Translations under genes and position numbers: made by a program
The notes under the pieces: generated by a model
The model's input: the letters and a program-made list of their open reading frames with translations, nothing else
The model's database searches: none
Told to the model about the DNA's origin: nothing
NCBI RefSeq assembly: GCF_000955955.1
Contig: NZ_JYJG01000330.1
Coordinates: forward strand, 1-28,717
Origin: Lentzea aerocolonigenes
GTDB taxonomy: Bacteria > Actinomycetota > Actinomycetes > Mycobacteriales > Pseudonocardiaceae
Length of the DNA stretch: 28,717 nucleotides
Reading direction: 5' to 3'
Shown here: positions 6,067 through 14,600 of the stretch, piece after piece
Layout of the letters: each line of letters begins with the position of its first letter
Numbering within the stretch: position 1 is the stretch's first letter

Positions 6067-8058
6067 TCAGGCGATGCCCGCGTCGATCAGCACCTTCCAG
6101 ATCTCGCCCTGGTCGACCACTTCCACGCCGAGCTTCTCGGCCTTTGCCGTCTTGGCCGCGCCCACGTTGGCGCCCGTGATGAGGAGGTCGGTGGTGGCGG
6201 AGACCGAGGAGGCGGCGGTGGCGCCGGCTCGTTCGCACATCTTCTGGAAGGTCGGGCGGGCAACCTTCTCGCCTGAGCGCGGGTCGGCGAGCGAGCCGGT
6301 GATGACGACCGACTTGCCGTCCAGAGGGGCGCCGGCCACCACCTTGGGCGGCAGGTCCTCCTCGCGGACGTCCAGGGAGACGCCGCGTTCGCGCAGGCGC
6401 TCGATCTCCGGGCGCAGGCGGGCCAGGTGGGCGGTCAGGGACTCGGCCACCTTGGCGCCGATGTCCTCCACGGCTACCAGCTTGTCGACGCCCGCGTCGG
6501 CTACCTCTTCCAGGGAGCCGAAGCCTGCTCGGCAGAGGCGGGCGGCGGTGCCTTCGGAGGCCATCGGGATCGAGAGGCCGATCAGGGCTCGGCGCAGGCC
6601 CACGGAGCGGCTGCGGTCGATGGACTCGATCATGCGGGTGGCGGAGACCTCGCCCACGCGGTCGAACTCGAGCAGCCGTTCCTTGGTGAGCGTGTAGAAG
6701 TCGGACGGGTTCACCAGGTCGCCGGTCTCGGCGAGGCGTTCGATCCAGACCTGGCCGATGGCGTCGATGTCCGCGCCGGCCCGGGACGACCAGTGGATCA
6801 GGCGGCGCACGGTCTGGGCCGGGCAGACCGCGTTGGTGCAGAACAGCTCGCGGCTGTTGCCCTGCTCCGACAGCGGCTGCGCGCACGACGGGCACGAGGA
6901 CGGCGGGACGATCTCGCGCTCGGAGCCGGTGCGCTTCGAGGCGTCCAGCACGCCTGCCACGAACGGGATCACGTCGCCCGCGCGGCGGACCAGGACCGTG
7001 TCGCCGATCTTGATGCCGCGGGAGCGGATGACCTCCTGGTTGGCCAAGGTCGCGCGGGTGACGGTGGTGCCGCCGACGAAGACCGGTTCGAGCCAGGCCA
7101 CCGGAGCGATCTTGCCGGTCTTGCCCACGTCCCAGACGACGTCCAGCAACACCGTCGTCTTCTCCTCGGCCGCGAACTTGTAGGCGATGGCGCCGCGCGG
7201 CGAGGACGACCTGGTGCCGGCGGCGGCGAACGCGTCGCGGTTCGCCAGGCGCAGGACGGCGCCGTCCAGGTCGTAGTCGAGCGTGTTGCGGGCCGTTTCG
7301 ATGCCCTCGATGACCGATTGCGCCTCAGCAGCGGTAGAGCAGTGACGCATCTCGGCCACGCTGAAGCCGAGCTTGCGCAGACCCGCGTCGAGGTCGGAGT
7401 CGGCGCTCTCCGGCTCGGTCGTCAGGTCGAAGGCGAAGAACTGCATCCGGCGGCCCTCGACGGCCTTCGGATCCTTGGCGCGCAACGTGCCAGCGGCCGC
7501 GTTGCGCGGGTTGATCAGCGGCTTGTCCGGGTGCGCGGCGTTGTAGGCGTCGAACGTCGAGCGCAGCATCACGCACTCGCCGCGCACCTCGACCCGGCCC
7601 GGCGCGTCGACCTTGTCCGGCACGCCGTCGCACAGCGCCCGAGTCAGAAAGGTGACGTCGTCGCCCGTCGTTCCGTCGCCGCGCGTCACGGCGCGCGCCA
7701 GCCGGCCGTTCTCGTAGACCAAGGACAAGGACAGGCCGTCGAGCTTCGGCATGACGACCACCGGCTGACCGGGGAACCGGGCGAAGAACGCCTCGACCTG
7801 CTCGGGCTTGTTCGCCTTCTCCAGCGACAGCATCGGCCGCGAGTGCCGCACCGGCGCGTGCAGCACCGACGGCGCGCCCACGTGGTCGAGCGGGTTGTCC
7901 GCGGGCGTCAGATCGGGGTGCGCAGCGATCAACGCGCGCAGCTCGTCCTCCACCGCGTCGTACTCGGCGTCGGCCACCAGCGGCGCGCCCTGGTAGTACG
8001 CGTCGCGCAGCTCCACGATCCGCGCGGACAGCTCCTGAATCCGGTCCCCAGCACTCAT
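6067..8058 (-). CDS. ligA: NAD-dependent DNA ligase (LigA), divergent
   Basis: 663-aa NAD+-dependent DNA ligase, which seals nicks through an enzyme-adenylate. Domains in order: N-terminal Ia region with AEYDAVEDELRAL; adenylation domain with the active-site lysine in MPKLDGLS (K105) and TRGDGTTGDDV; KFAAEE; OB fold; Zn finger with C389, C392, C407, C412; helix-hairpin-helix region; C-terminal BRCT domain (about 585-663, KSVVITGSLADPRSGE). Several motifs differ from usual LigA (MLSLEKA instead of SLDNAF, KLDG instead of KIDG), so it may be a second, paralogous ligase. The ATG at 8058 is preferred; an in-frame TTG at 8088 would add 10 residues, MSVPPGTVHP. It follows TetR and DUF6653 genes on the same strand. 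Confidence 0.93.
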   Translation of the reverse strand: MSAGDRIQELSARIVELRDAYYQGAPLVADAEYDAVEDELRALIAAHPDLTPADNPLDHVGAPSVLHAPVRHSRPMLSLEKANKPEQVEAFFARFPGQPVVVMPKLDGLSLSLVYENGRLARAVTRGDGTTGDDVTFLTRALCDGVPDKVDAPGRVEVRGECVMLRSTFDAYNAAHPDKPLINPRNAAAGTLRAKDPKAVEGRRMQFFAFDLTTEPESADSDLDAGLRKLGFSVAEMRHCSTAAEAQSVIEGIETARNTLDYDLDGAVLRLANRDAFAAAGTRSSSPRGAIAYKFAAEEKTTVLLDVVWDVGKTGKIAPVAWLEPVFVGGTTVTRATLANQEVIRSRGIKIGDTVLVRRAGDVIPFVAGVLDASKRTGSEREIVPPSSCPSCAQPLSEQGNSRELFCTNAVCPAQTVRRLIHWSSRAGADIDAIGQVWIERLAETGDLVNPSDFYTLTKERLLEFDRVGEVSATRMIESIDRSRSVGLRRALIGLSIPMASEGTAARLCRAGFGSLEEVADAGVDKLVAVEDIGAKVAESLTAHLARLRPEIERLRERGVSLDVREEDLPPKVVAGAPLDGKSVVITGSLADPRSGEKVARPTFQKMCERAGATAASSVSATTDLLITGANVGAAKTAKAEKLGVEVVDQGEIWKVLIDAGIA

Positions 8059-8066
8059 GGGGTGGA

Positions 8067-8084
8067 CGGTACCGGGCGGTACCG
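8067..8084. promoter_or_regulatory. Double CGGTACCG palindrome upstream of ligA
   Basis: Two copies of the 8-bp palindrome CGGTACCG separated by 2 nt, forming an 18-bp inverted and direct repeat just upstream of the ligase ATG (8058). It lies in the 46-bp gap after the DUF6653 gene. It could be an operator or a hairpin that masks initiation. It does not resemble the actinobacterial LexA box. Confidence 0.4.
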
Positions 8085-8104
8085 ACAATTCCGTGCAGTC
8101 GCGC

Positions 8105-8578
8105 TCAAGCCCTGTTCAGGCGCTCGTAGAGCCACCCGAACCGGTCAATCCGCCACAGCTGCGCGACCACCACGAGTACCGCCCCGGACACCGTCGGCCA
8201 CACCGCCAGAGCGATCATCCCCCACAAGATCAACGCGAAGCCCACCGAACCCAGCGACACCAGCAACCGCAGCACCGAACGGTGGTCCGGCGGCACCAAC
8301 GACCGGTTCTCGAGCCACAGACGCTCCCCGTAGATCCCGCGCTCCGTCCAGCTGCGCGGCTCGGAGACCGGCGGAAACGCCCGCGGGTTCACGATCAGCC
8401 AGACGACCACCAGACCAACCGGAACGAGACACCACCAGCCGATCCACGCCCGGCTCCAGATCGCGAGCAACATCGCCGGAATCGCCGCGAACCGCGTCCA
8501 CACGCTCCACGGGTTCGCGTGCCGCCGCCACGCCTCGTCGTCCATCCGGAAGAACCGCGCCACACCCTCAACGTCCAT
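8105..8578 (-). CDS. DUF6653-like small membrane protein
   Basis: 157-aa membrane protein. The N-terminus MDDEAWRRHANPWSVWTR is followed by a hydrophobic pair (about 34-62: AAIPAMLLAIWSRAWIGWW, CLVPVGLVVVWLIV), a soluble loop with PRAFPPV and SWTERGIYGERLW, and a second hydrophobic pair (about 105-140). The ANPWSVWTR start and the NPRAFPP...WTERG.YGE motif match what I remember of DUF6653, a family of unknown function. The ATG at 8578 lies inside the end of the upstream TetR gene (11-bp overlap), so the two are translationally coupled. Expression is probably controlled by that TetR protein. Confidence 0.75.
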   Translation of the reverse strand: MDVEGVARFFRMDDEAWRRHANPWSVWTRFAAIPAMLLAIWSRAWIGWWCLVPVGLVVVWLIVNPRAFPPVSEPRSWTERGIYGERLWLENRSLVPPDHRSVLRLLVSLGSVGFALILWGMIALAVWPTVSGAVLVVVAQLWRIDRFGWLYERLNRA

Positions 8579-9149
8579 TGTGGACCTCCGAGTACGCCGA
8601 AAGGAACCGGTCGTCGGCGAACAGCCCGTGCGTCAGCATCTCCAGCCCGGCCACCGCACCCCGCACCGCCACCGGGACCGAGGCCGGATCACCCCCGAGC
8701 AACCGGCCGACCTGCTCCCCCAACACCAAGGGCGCCAACAACCACGACACATAAGTCACCGCCCGGGCACGCACATCAGAGCAAGGCCGCACCCACCCCT
8801 CAGCCTCTCCCCCGGCCAGCCAATCCTCGGTGCGCGAGACGATCGAGTCGAACAACGCGGAAGCGCTGGGAGTGCCGTCCAGGAGCGAACGAGCCAGATA
8901 ACGACGAACCGGCGTGGCAGCCGACAGGACCTCCCCGAGATCACCCTCGGCGGAGAAGCCGTCGAGCACGTACGAGTCGCACGCGTCCCGCAGCCCGTCC
9001 TTCGACCCGAAGTGGTGCAGCACCAGCGCCGCCGACACCCCCGCGTCGGCCGCCACCGCCCGCACCGATGTCCCCGCCACCCCGTCAGCACCGAAGCGCG
9101 CCAGCGCAGCGTCCCGGATACGGGCACGCGCGGTGAGATCTGAACGCAT
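8568..9149 (-). CDS. TetR-family transcriptional regulator
   Basis: 193-aa regulator. The N-terminal helix-turn-helix (about 8-50) reads IRDAALARFGADGVAGTSV then VAADAGVSAALVLHHFGSK, typical of TetR. The rest is an alpha-helical ligand-binding domain. The ATG at 9149 is preferred over GTG 9167, because 9167 lies in the operator and would add residues before the HTH. There is no clear Shine-Dalgarno. TACTCT just upstream could be the -10 of a leaderless transcript. Two 14-bp palindromes at 9141-9154 and 9161-9174 cover the start region, indicating autorepression. It overlaps the downstream DUF6653 gene by 11 bp, and that gene is its likely target. Confidence 0.9.
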   Translation of the reverse strand: MRSDLTARARIRDAALARFGADGVAGTSVRAVAADAGVSAALVLHHFGSKDGLRDACDSYVLDGFSAEGDLGEVLSAATPVRRYLARSLLDGTPSASALFDSIVSRTEDWLAGGEAEGWVRPCSDVRARAVTYVSWLLAPLVLGEQVGRLLGGDPASVPVAVRGAVAGLEMLTHGLFADDRFLSAYSEVHNGR

Positions 9150-9174
9150 GTTCAGAGTATTGAACACTTGTTCA
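9141..9174. promoter_or_regulatory. Twin TetR operators
   Basis: Two perfect palindromes, TGAACGCATGTTCA (9141-9154) and TGAACACTTGTTCA (9161-9174), with centres 20 bp apart (about two helical turns). Both have TGAAC/GTTCA half-sites. The first overlaps the TetR start codon at 9149. This suggests two TetR dimers on the same face of the DNA, repressing the tetR-DUF6653 promoter. Confidence 0.75.
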
Positions 9175-9181
9175 GCGAAAG

Positions 9182-9412
9182 CTAGTCCCGAGGGCCTCGC
9201 AGCGTCAGGACCACCCGCAACACGTACTCGACCGCCGCCGGGAACACCGCTCCCCTCAGCTCGTCACGATGCGCCAGGGTCTGTCCGGCGAACTCGAGCA
9301 TGCGCTCCGGACCCACCCGGCGGACCACCAGCGCGGCGACCTCCTCCAGGTCGAGTCCGGGATTGTCGAGGCGGGTCAGCGCGAACTCGACGATCAGCTC
9401 CTCCTCGGTCAC
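9182..9412 (-). CDS. Small conserved-looking hypothetical protein
   Basis: 76-aa acidic, helical protein beginning MTEEELIVEFALTRLDN. The GTG at 9412 is chosen because GGAGGAGG (9418-9425) lies 5 nt upstream. Longer in-frame starts (9469, 9511) would run into the divergent PLP-enzyme start. No family is recognised. The hydrophobic and acidic heptad-like spacing suggests a helical bundle, but no function can be assigned. It is divergent from the ammonia-lyase/M20 operon and could be a small partner or regulator. Confidence 0.6.
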   Translation of the reverse strand: MTEEELIVEFALTRLDNPGLDLEEVAALVVRRVGPERMLEFAGQTLAHRDELRGAVFPAAVEYVLRVVLTLRGPRD

Positions 9413-9509
9413 CGGCACCTCCTCCAGGTCGACTCGTCGAATTTTCTCACCGATACAGGTCGAAAACATGCGCTGGACCGACGATCGGCGCCACCGCACG
9501 CTGGTCCTC

Positions 9510-10481
9510 ATGAAGTTCTCGCGGCCAACAGCCTGGAAGTGCCCGCCCGCGCCGGCGAACGTCCGGGACTTCCACGCACGCCTTCCCGGCTACGCGCCCA
9601 CACCGCTGACCGAAGTCCCCGCCCTCGCAACGGAACTCGGGGTCGGCCGGTTGTTCGTCAAGGACGAATCCTTCCGGCTCGGCCTGCCCGCTTTCAAGGG
9701 TCTCGGCGCGTCCTGGGCCGTTCACCAGGTGCTGAAAGACCAAATCGGACAGGTCACCCTCACCAGCGCCACCGACGGCAACCACGGCCGCGCCGTCGCC
9801 AGGATGGCACGGACCTTCAACCACAAAGCGCACATCTTCGTGCCGCGCACCGTTCCCGAGCACGCCGTCGAAGCGATTCGAGGCGAACACGCCGAGGTCA
9901 CCATCGTCGACGGCACCTACGACGACGCGGTCGCCATGGCCGCGAAAGCCGACGGAATCCTCGTCCAGGACATGGGCCTGCCCGGCTACGAGGAGATCCC
10001 GGCCTGGATCGTCGAGGGCTACAGCACGCTCTGCGCGGAGATCGACGAGCAACTCGAAGAACAACCCGACCTGGTCGTCATCCCGGTCGGCGTGGGGTCG
10101 TTCGCCCAGGCCGTGATCACCCACTACCGCAGCCGCGACACCCGTACCGAGCTCATGTCGGTAGAACCGGACACCGCCGCCTGCGTCCTCGAAAGCCTGA
10201 AAGCGGGCGAGCTCAGGACCGTCCCCACCGGCGACACGATCATGGCCGGCCTCAACTGCGGCACTCCGTCGAGCACCTCCTGGCCGTTCCTGCTCAACGG
10301 CCTCGACGCCGCCGTGTCGATCTCCGACGCCGAATGCGCTCGAGCCGTGAAGGACCTGCACGCCAACAACGTCCACTCCGGACCGTGCGGAGCGGCACCG
10401 CTCGCCGGACTCCGCGCCATCCGGAACGAGTTCGACGACCTGAACACCGTCGTTCTCATCAGCACCGAAGGATCCCGGTGA
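9510..10481 (+). CDS. Diaminopropionate ammonia-lyase-like PLP enzyme
   Basis: 323-aa fold-type II PLP enzyme similar to diaminopropionate ammonia-lyase (YgeX/DpaL), which converts 2,3-diaminopropionate to pyruvate and ammonia. VKDESFRLGLPAFKGLGAS carries the PLP lysine (K63). Also seen are the phosphate/substrate loop TDGNHGRAVA, VDGTYDDAV and VQDMGLPGYEEIPAWIVEGYSTL. It is shorter than the roughly 400-residue E. coli enzyme. The ATG at 9510 gives an N-terminus (SRPTAWKCPPAP) like relatives; ATG 9468 would add 14 residues. The stop overlaps the M20 gene start by 4 nt, so the two are coupled. A threonine dehydratase-like activity on another amino acid is possible. Confidence 0.8.
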   Translation: MKFSRPTAWKCPPAPANVRDFHARLPGYAPTPLTEVPALATELGVGRLFVKDESFRLGLPAFKGLGASWAVHQVLKDQIGQVTLTSATDGNHGRAVARMARTFNHKAHIFVPRTVPEHAVEAIRGEHAEVTIVDGTYDDAVAMAAKADGILVQDMGLPGYEEIPAWIVEGYSTLCAEIDEQLEEQPDLVVIPVGVGSFAQAVITHYRSRDTRTELMSVEPDTAACVLESLKAGELRTVPTGDTIMAGLNCGTPSSTSWPFLLNGLDAAVSISDAECARAVKDLHANNVHSGPCGAAPLAGLRAIRNEFDDLNTVVLISTEGSR

Positions 10482-11587
10482 ACCCACGCGACCTGCTGGC
10501 CGAGCTGATCGCCATCGACAGCGTCAACCCCGACCTCGTCCCCGGCGGCAACGGCGAGACCGAGATCGTCGACTTCTGCACCGAATGGTTCAAACGCAAC
10601 GACTTCGAGGTCCACCGCCTGGAGCAACGGCCGGGCAGACCATCCCTCGTCGCCGTCAAGAAGGGCACCGGCGGCGGCAAGTCGTTGATGCTCAACGGGC
10701 ACATCGACACCGTCGGCACCGCGAGCTACGACGGCGACGCGCTCAAGCCGGAGGTCGAGGACGGCAGGATGTTCGGCCGCGGCGCGTTCGACATGAAAGG
10801 CGGTGTGGCGGCGATGATGGTCGCCGCCGCCAAAGCGACCGAACGCCCGCTCAGGGGTGACGTCATCGTCGCGTGCGTGGCCGACGAAGAACACGGCAGC
10901 AAGGGCACCGAGGAGGTCCTCACCAGGTTCACCGCCGACGCCGCCATCGTCACCGAACCGAGCCACCTCGAAGTCACCCTGGCGCACAAGGGTTTCGTGT
11001 GGTTCGACGTCACCGTCGAAGGCAAGGCGGCCCACGGTTCACGACCAGAGCTCGGCGTCGACGCCATCGCCAAAGCCGGCCACTTCCTGGTGGCGCTGGA
11101 GCAGTTCAGCCCCACCACAGAACACCATCTGCTCGGCAAGGGCACCATCCACGCATCGCTGATCAGCGGCGGTGAGGAAGCCTCCACCTACCCGTCGAGC
11201 TGCAAGATCACCCTCGAACGCCGCACGGTCCCCGGCGAGACCCCGGCACAGGTCGAAGCCGAACTCACCGCGATCCTCGACCACCTCACCGCCACCGTCC
11301 CGGACTTCCGGGCCGAGCTCACGAGAACCCTGGCCAGAGACCCGTTCGAGGCCGACCACGACGCCGAGATCGTCAAAACACTCATCGCCGGCCTCGGCAC
11401 ACCCCCGGTCATCCGCGCGGAGCCGTTCTGGACCGACTGCGCCCTGCTCGACCAGGCAGGCATCCCCTGCCTGCTGTTCGGCGTCGACGGCGCGGGCGCC
11501 CACGCGGCCACCGAGTACGTCGACCTGGCCTCCCTCGACCGCCTCACCGAGATCCTCACGGGCACCATCACCGACTTCTGCGGGTGA
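10478..11587 (+). CDS. M20-family metallopeptidase/deacylase (ArgE/DapE-like)
   Basis: 369-aa two-zinc amidohydrolase of the M20 family (acetylornithine deacetylase / succinyl-diaminopimelate desuccinylase type). Metal and catalytic signatures: LNGHIDTV (H75, D77), GRGAFDMKGG (D105), VADEEHGS (E137/E138), VTEPSH, the dimerisation-domain histidine in KAAHGSRPELGVDAI, and GAHAATEYVD near the end. The GTG start at 10478 overlaps the preceding lyase stop (GTGA). The pair suggests removal of an acyl group from an N-acyl amino acid, followed by PLP-dependent deamination. The actual substrate is inferred and could be an N-acyl diaminopropionate or another amino acid conjugate. Confidence 0.88.
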   Translation: MNPRDLLAELIAIDSVNPDLVPGGNGETEIVDFCTEWFKRNDFEVHRLEQRPGRPSLVAVKKGTGGGKSLMLNGHIDTVGTASYDGDALKPEVEDGRMFGRGAFDMKGGVAAMMVAAAKATERPLRGDVIVACVADEEHGSKGTEEVLTRFTADAAIVTEPSHLEVTLAHKGFVWFDVTVEGKAAHGSRPELGVDAIAKAGHFLVALEQFSPTTEHHLLGKGTIHASLISGGEEASTYPSSCKITLERRTVPGETPAQVEAELTAILDHLTATVPDFRAELTRTLARDPFEADHDAEIVKTLIAGLGTPPVIRAEPFWTDCALLDQAGIPCLLFGVDGAGAHAATEYVDLASLDRLTEILTGTITDFCG

Positions 11588-11635
11588 AACGCGAACGTCA
11601 GCCGGACGAGACCGCTCGTCATTAGATTCCGGTGA

Positions 11636-14600
11636 ATGCCACGGAAGGAACGTCCACTCGACGCGGGCGACTCGGCGGTGCTCACGTTCGCACGCGAGCT
11701 CAGGTCGTTGCGGGAGAGGGCGGGCAAGCCCACCTACCGCGAGCTGAGCTCCGTGACGCACTACTCGGAGGCGGCGCTCTCGCAGGCCGCCGGCGGGCGC
11801 AAGCTGCCGACGCTGCAGGTCACGCTCGCGTACGTGCGCGCGTGCGGCGGCTCGGAGGAGGAGTGGGAACGCCGCTGGTACGCCACGGCCGCCGACGAAC
11901 CGCAGCCCGAACCCGACGCGGCTTCTCCGTACGCGGGCCTCGCCGCGTTCCAGCAGGAGGACGCCGACAGGTTCTTCGGCCGCGCTGACCTGATCAACCG
12001 GCTCGAGAGCCTGGCCGCCGAGCACAAGACCGTCCTGGTCGTCGGCGCGTCGGGTTCAGGCAAGACGTCGCTGCTCAGAGCCGGTCTGATGCCTCGGCTG
12101 GGCGACAAAGCCGTGCTCTTCACGCCAGGCCCGAACCCGCTCGACGAGATCCCCACCAGCGCTGACGTGCTCGTGGTCGACCAGTTCGAGGAGATCTTCA
12201 CGCTGACCGACGACCGCGAAGTCCGCAGGCGGTTCGTCGAACAGATCACCGAGCGCCGAGTCGTGCTGGGCGTACGGGCGGACTTCTACGGCCACTGCAC
12301 CGACTTCCCCGCCCTGGTCAACGCCATGGGGACCGCACAGCTCACCGTCGGCCCGATGACCACCGACGAGCTGAGAGCAGCCATCATCCAGCCCGCGCGC
12401 ACGACCGGACACGCCGTCGAGACCGCGCTCGTGTCCGAGCTGGTCGCGAACTGCGCCGAGCACGCGGGCGCGCTGCCGTTGCTCTCCCACGCCCTGCTGG
12501 AGACCTGGCACCGCCGCAAGGGCAACACCCTGACGCTGCAGGGGTTCCGCGCCGCAGGAGGGTTCGAGGGCGCGCTGACCCGCACGGCCGAGTCGGTCTA
12601 CGCAGGCCTCACCGGACGCCAGCAGGAAGTCGTGCGGGAGCTGTTCATCCGGCTCACCGCGGTCGGCGACAACACCGAGGACACCAAACGCCGCATCTTC
12701 CGCACCGAGCTGGACGACGAGCCCGAGGCCGCGCTCGTCCTCGAAGCCCTGACCACGCACCGGCTCGTCACGGTCGACCAGGACAGGATCGAGATCACCC
12801 ACGAGGCGTTGATCCGCTGCTGGCCGCGGCTCAAGGAGTGGCTGGCGGCCGACCGCGACGGCCTGCGCGCCCACCGCGACCTCGTCGAGTCCGCCGCCGT
12901 CTGGGAGTCGCTCGACCGCGACCCCGGCTCGCTCATCCGCGGCACCCGGCTCGCCTCGTTCCGCTCGTGGCTCGCACAACCACCGCACCCGCTGAGCGCC
13001 CGCGAACGCGCGTTCCTCACCGCGAGCCTCACCGCGGAGTCCGCCGAGCTCGCCACCGCGCGGAAAAGCCGCCGAAGACTCCAGCTGTTCGCAGCCCTGC
13101 TCGGCGTGCTCCTCATCGCCACCACCGGCGTCAGCATCGCCGCACTTCAGGCCACCTCCGAGGCGACCAGGGAGCGCAACACCGCGATCTCGCAGAAGGT
13201 CGCCCAGGACGTCAGGCGCCTCCGTTCCACCGACCCCGCGCTGGCCGCCCAGCTCGCGCTCGCCGCGTACCGGCTCTCCCCCACGACCGACGCCCGCAGC
13301 GCGCTCCTCAGCTCGTTCACGCCCTCCTACGCCACGCGCCTGACCTACCACCACGACCACGTCAACGCCGTCGCGTACGCACCTCAACGAAAACTCCTCG
13401 CCAGCGCCGGCAAGGACCGCAAGGTGCAACTGGTCGACGTCAGCGACCCGCACCACCCGCGCGAGACCTTCACCCTCACCACCCACACCGACAACGTCAC
13501 CAACGTCGTGTTCAGCTCTGACGGCGCGTTGCTCGCCACGGCCGGATGGGACCGCACGGCGCGTCTGTGGGACACCACCACCGGCAACCCCGTCGCCGTG
13601 ATCAGCCACTCCGACCAGGTCAACGCCGTGGCGTTCAGCAGCGACAACAAGATCCTGGCCACCGCGAGCGCCGAGACGGTCCGGTTGTGGGACCTGACCA
13701 ACCCGCGCGAGCCACGCCGAATCACGGAGTTCCAGAACTCCGGCAGGGTCATCTCGATCGCGTTCAGCCAGAAGGACCCGCTGCTCGTCGCCGGAGCCTG
13801 GGACGGCACCGCACGCGTGTGGAACCTGGACGGCACCCACCGCGACCTGCGCGGCAAGGGTCCGGTGAACGCGGTCGCGATCAGCCCCGACGGCCGCCGG
13901 ATCGCCACGAGCAGCGACCGGGCGATCCAGGTCTGGCCCACCGACGGCGGCGAACCGCAGCTCCTCAACGGCCACACCGACGTGGTGCGCGGCCTGGCGT
14001 TCAGCCCCGACGGCCGCCTCGCCAGCACCAGCGTCGACCGCACGGTCCGCATCTGGGACCAGGGCGACCCGCTCGTCCTCACCGGCCACACCGCCCCGGT
14101 CGTCGGCGCCGCGTTCATCGGCAACGGCCTGGCCACCGCGAGCGACGACAACACGGTCCGGCTGTGGGACCTGCCCGGCGACCTCATCCAGGCACACAGC
14201 GACTCGGTGTACTCAGTGGCGACCAACGGCTCGTTGATCGCGACCGGCAGCTACGACCGCACGGTCAAGCTCTGGCAAGACGGCCGCCTCAAAGCCGTGC
14301 TCAGCGGTCCCCAAGACGCCGTGAACACCGTCCGGTTCTCCCCCGACGGCCAGACCCTGTACGCCGCGAGCGCCGACCACCGCGTCCACCGCTGGACCAT
14401 CGCCGGCACACCGCTGCCCGCCCTCGAAGGCCACACCGACGCGGTCAACACGCTGGCAGTCAGCCCGGACGGCAACCTGATCGCCACCGGCAGCACCGAC
14501 CGCACCATCGTCCTGTGGGACGCGAGGTCAGGCTCCTCGCTGGGCACCCTCCCAGGCCACGCGGACTCGGTCGAGTCCCTCGCGTTCAGCCCGGACAGCC

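Noticed and set aside
9269..10477. Long in-frame extension upstream of the M20 gene
   Set aside because: It overlaps the ammonia-lyase in another frame; the GTG at 10478 with a 4-nt overlap and a normal M20 N-terminus is the real start.
13384..14226. Long open frames opposite or out of phase with the WD40 gene (also at 12056-14197 and 13546-15093)
   Set aside because: They are shadows of high-GC coding sequence; WD40 blades are clear in the annotated frame. Only the last few codons near 15093 matter, as a sign of a frameshift in the tail.
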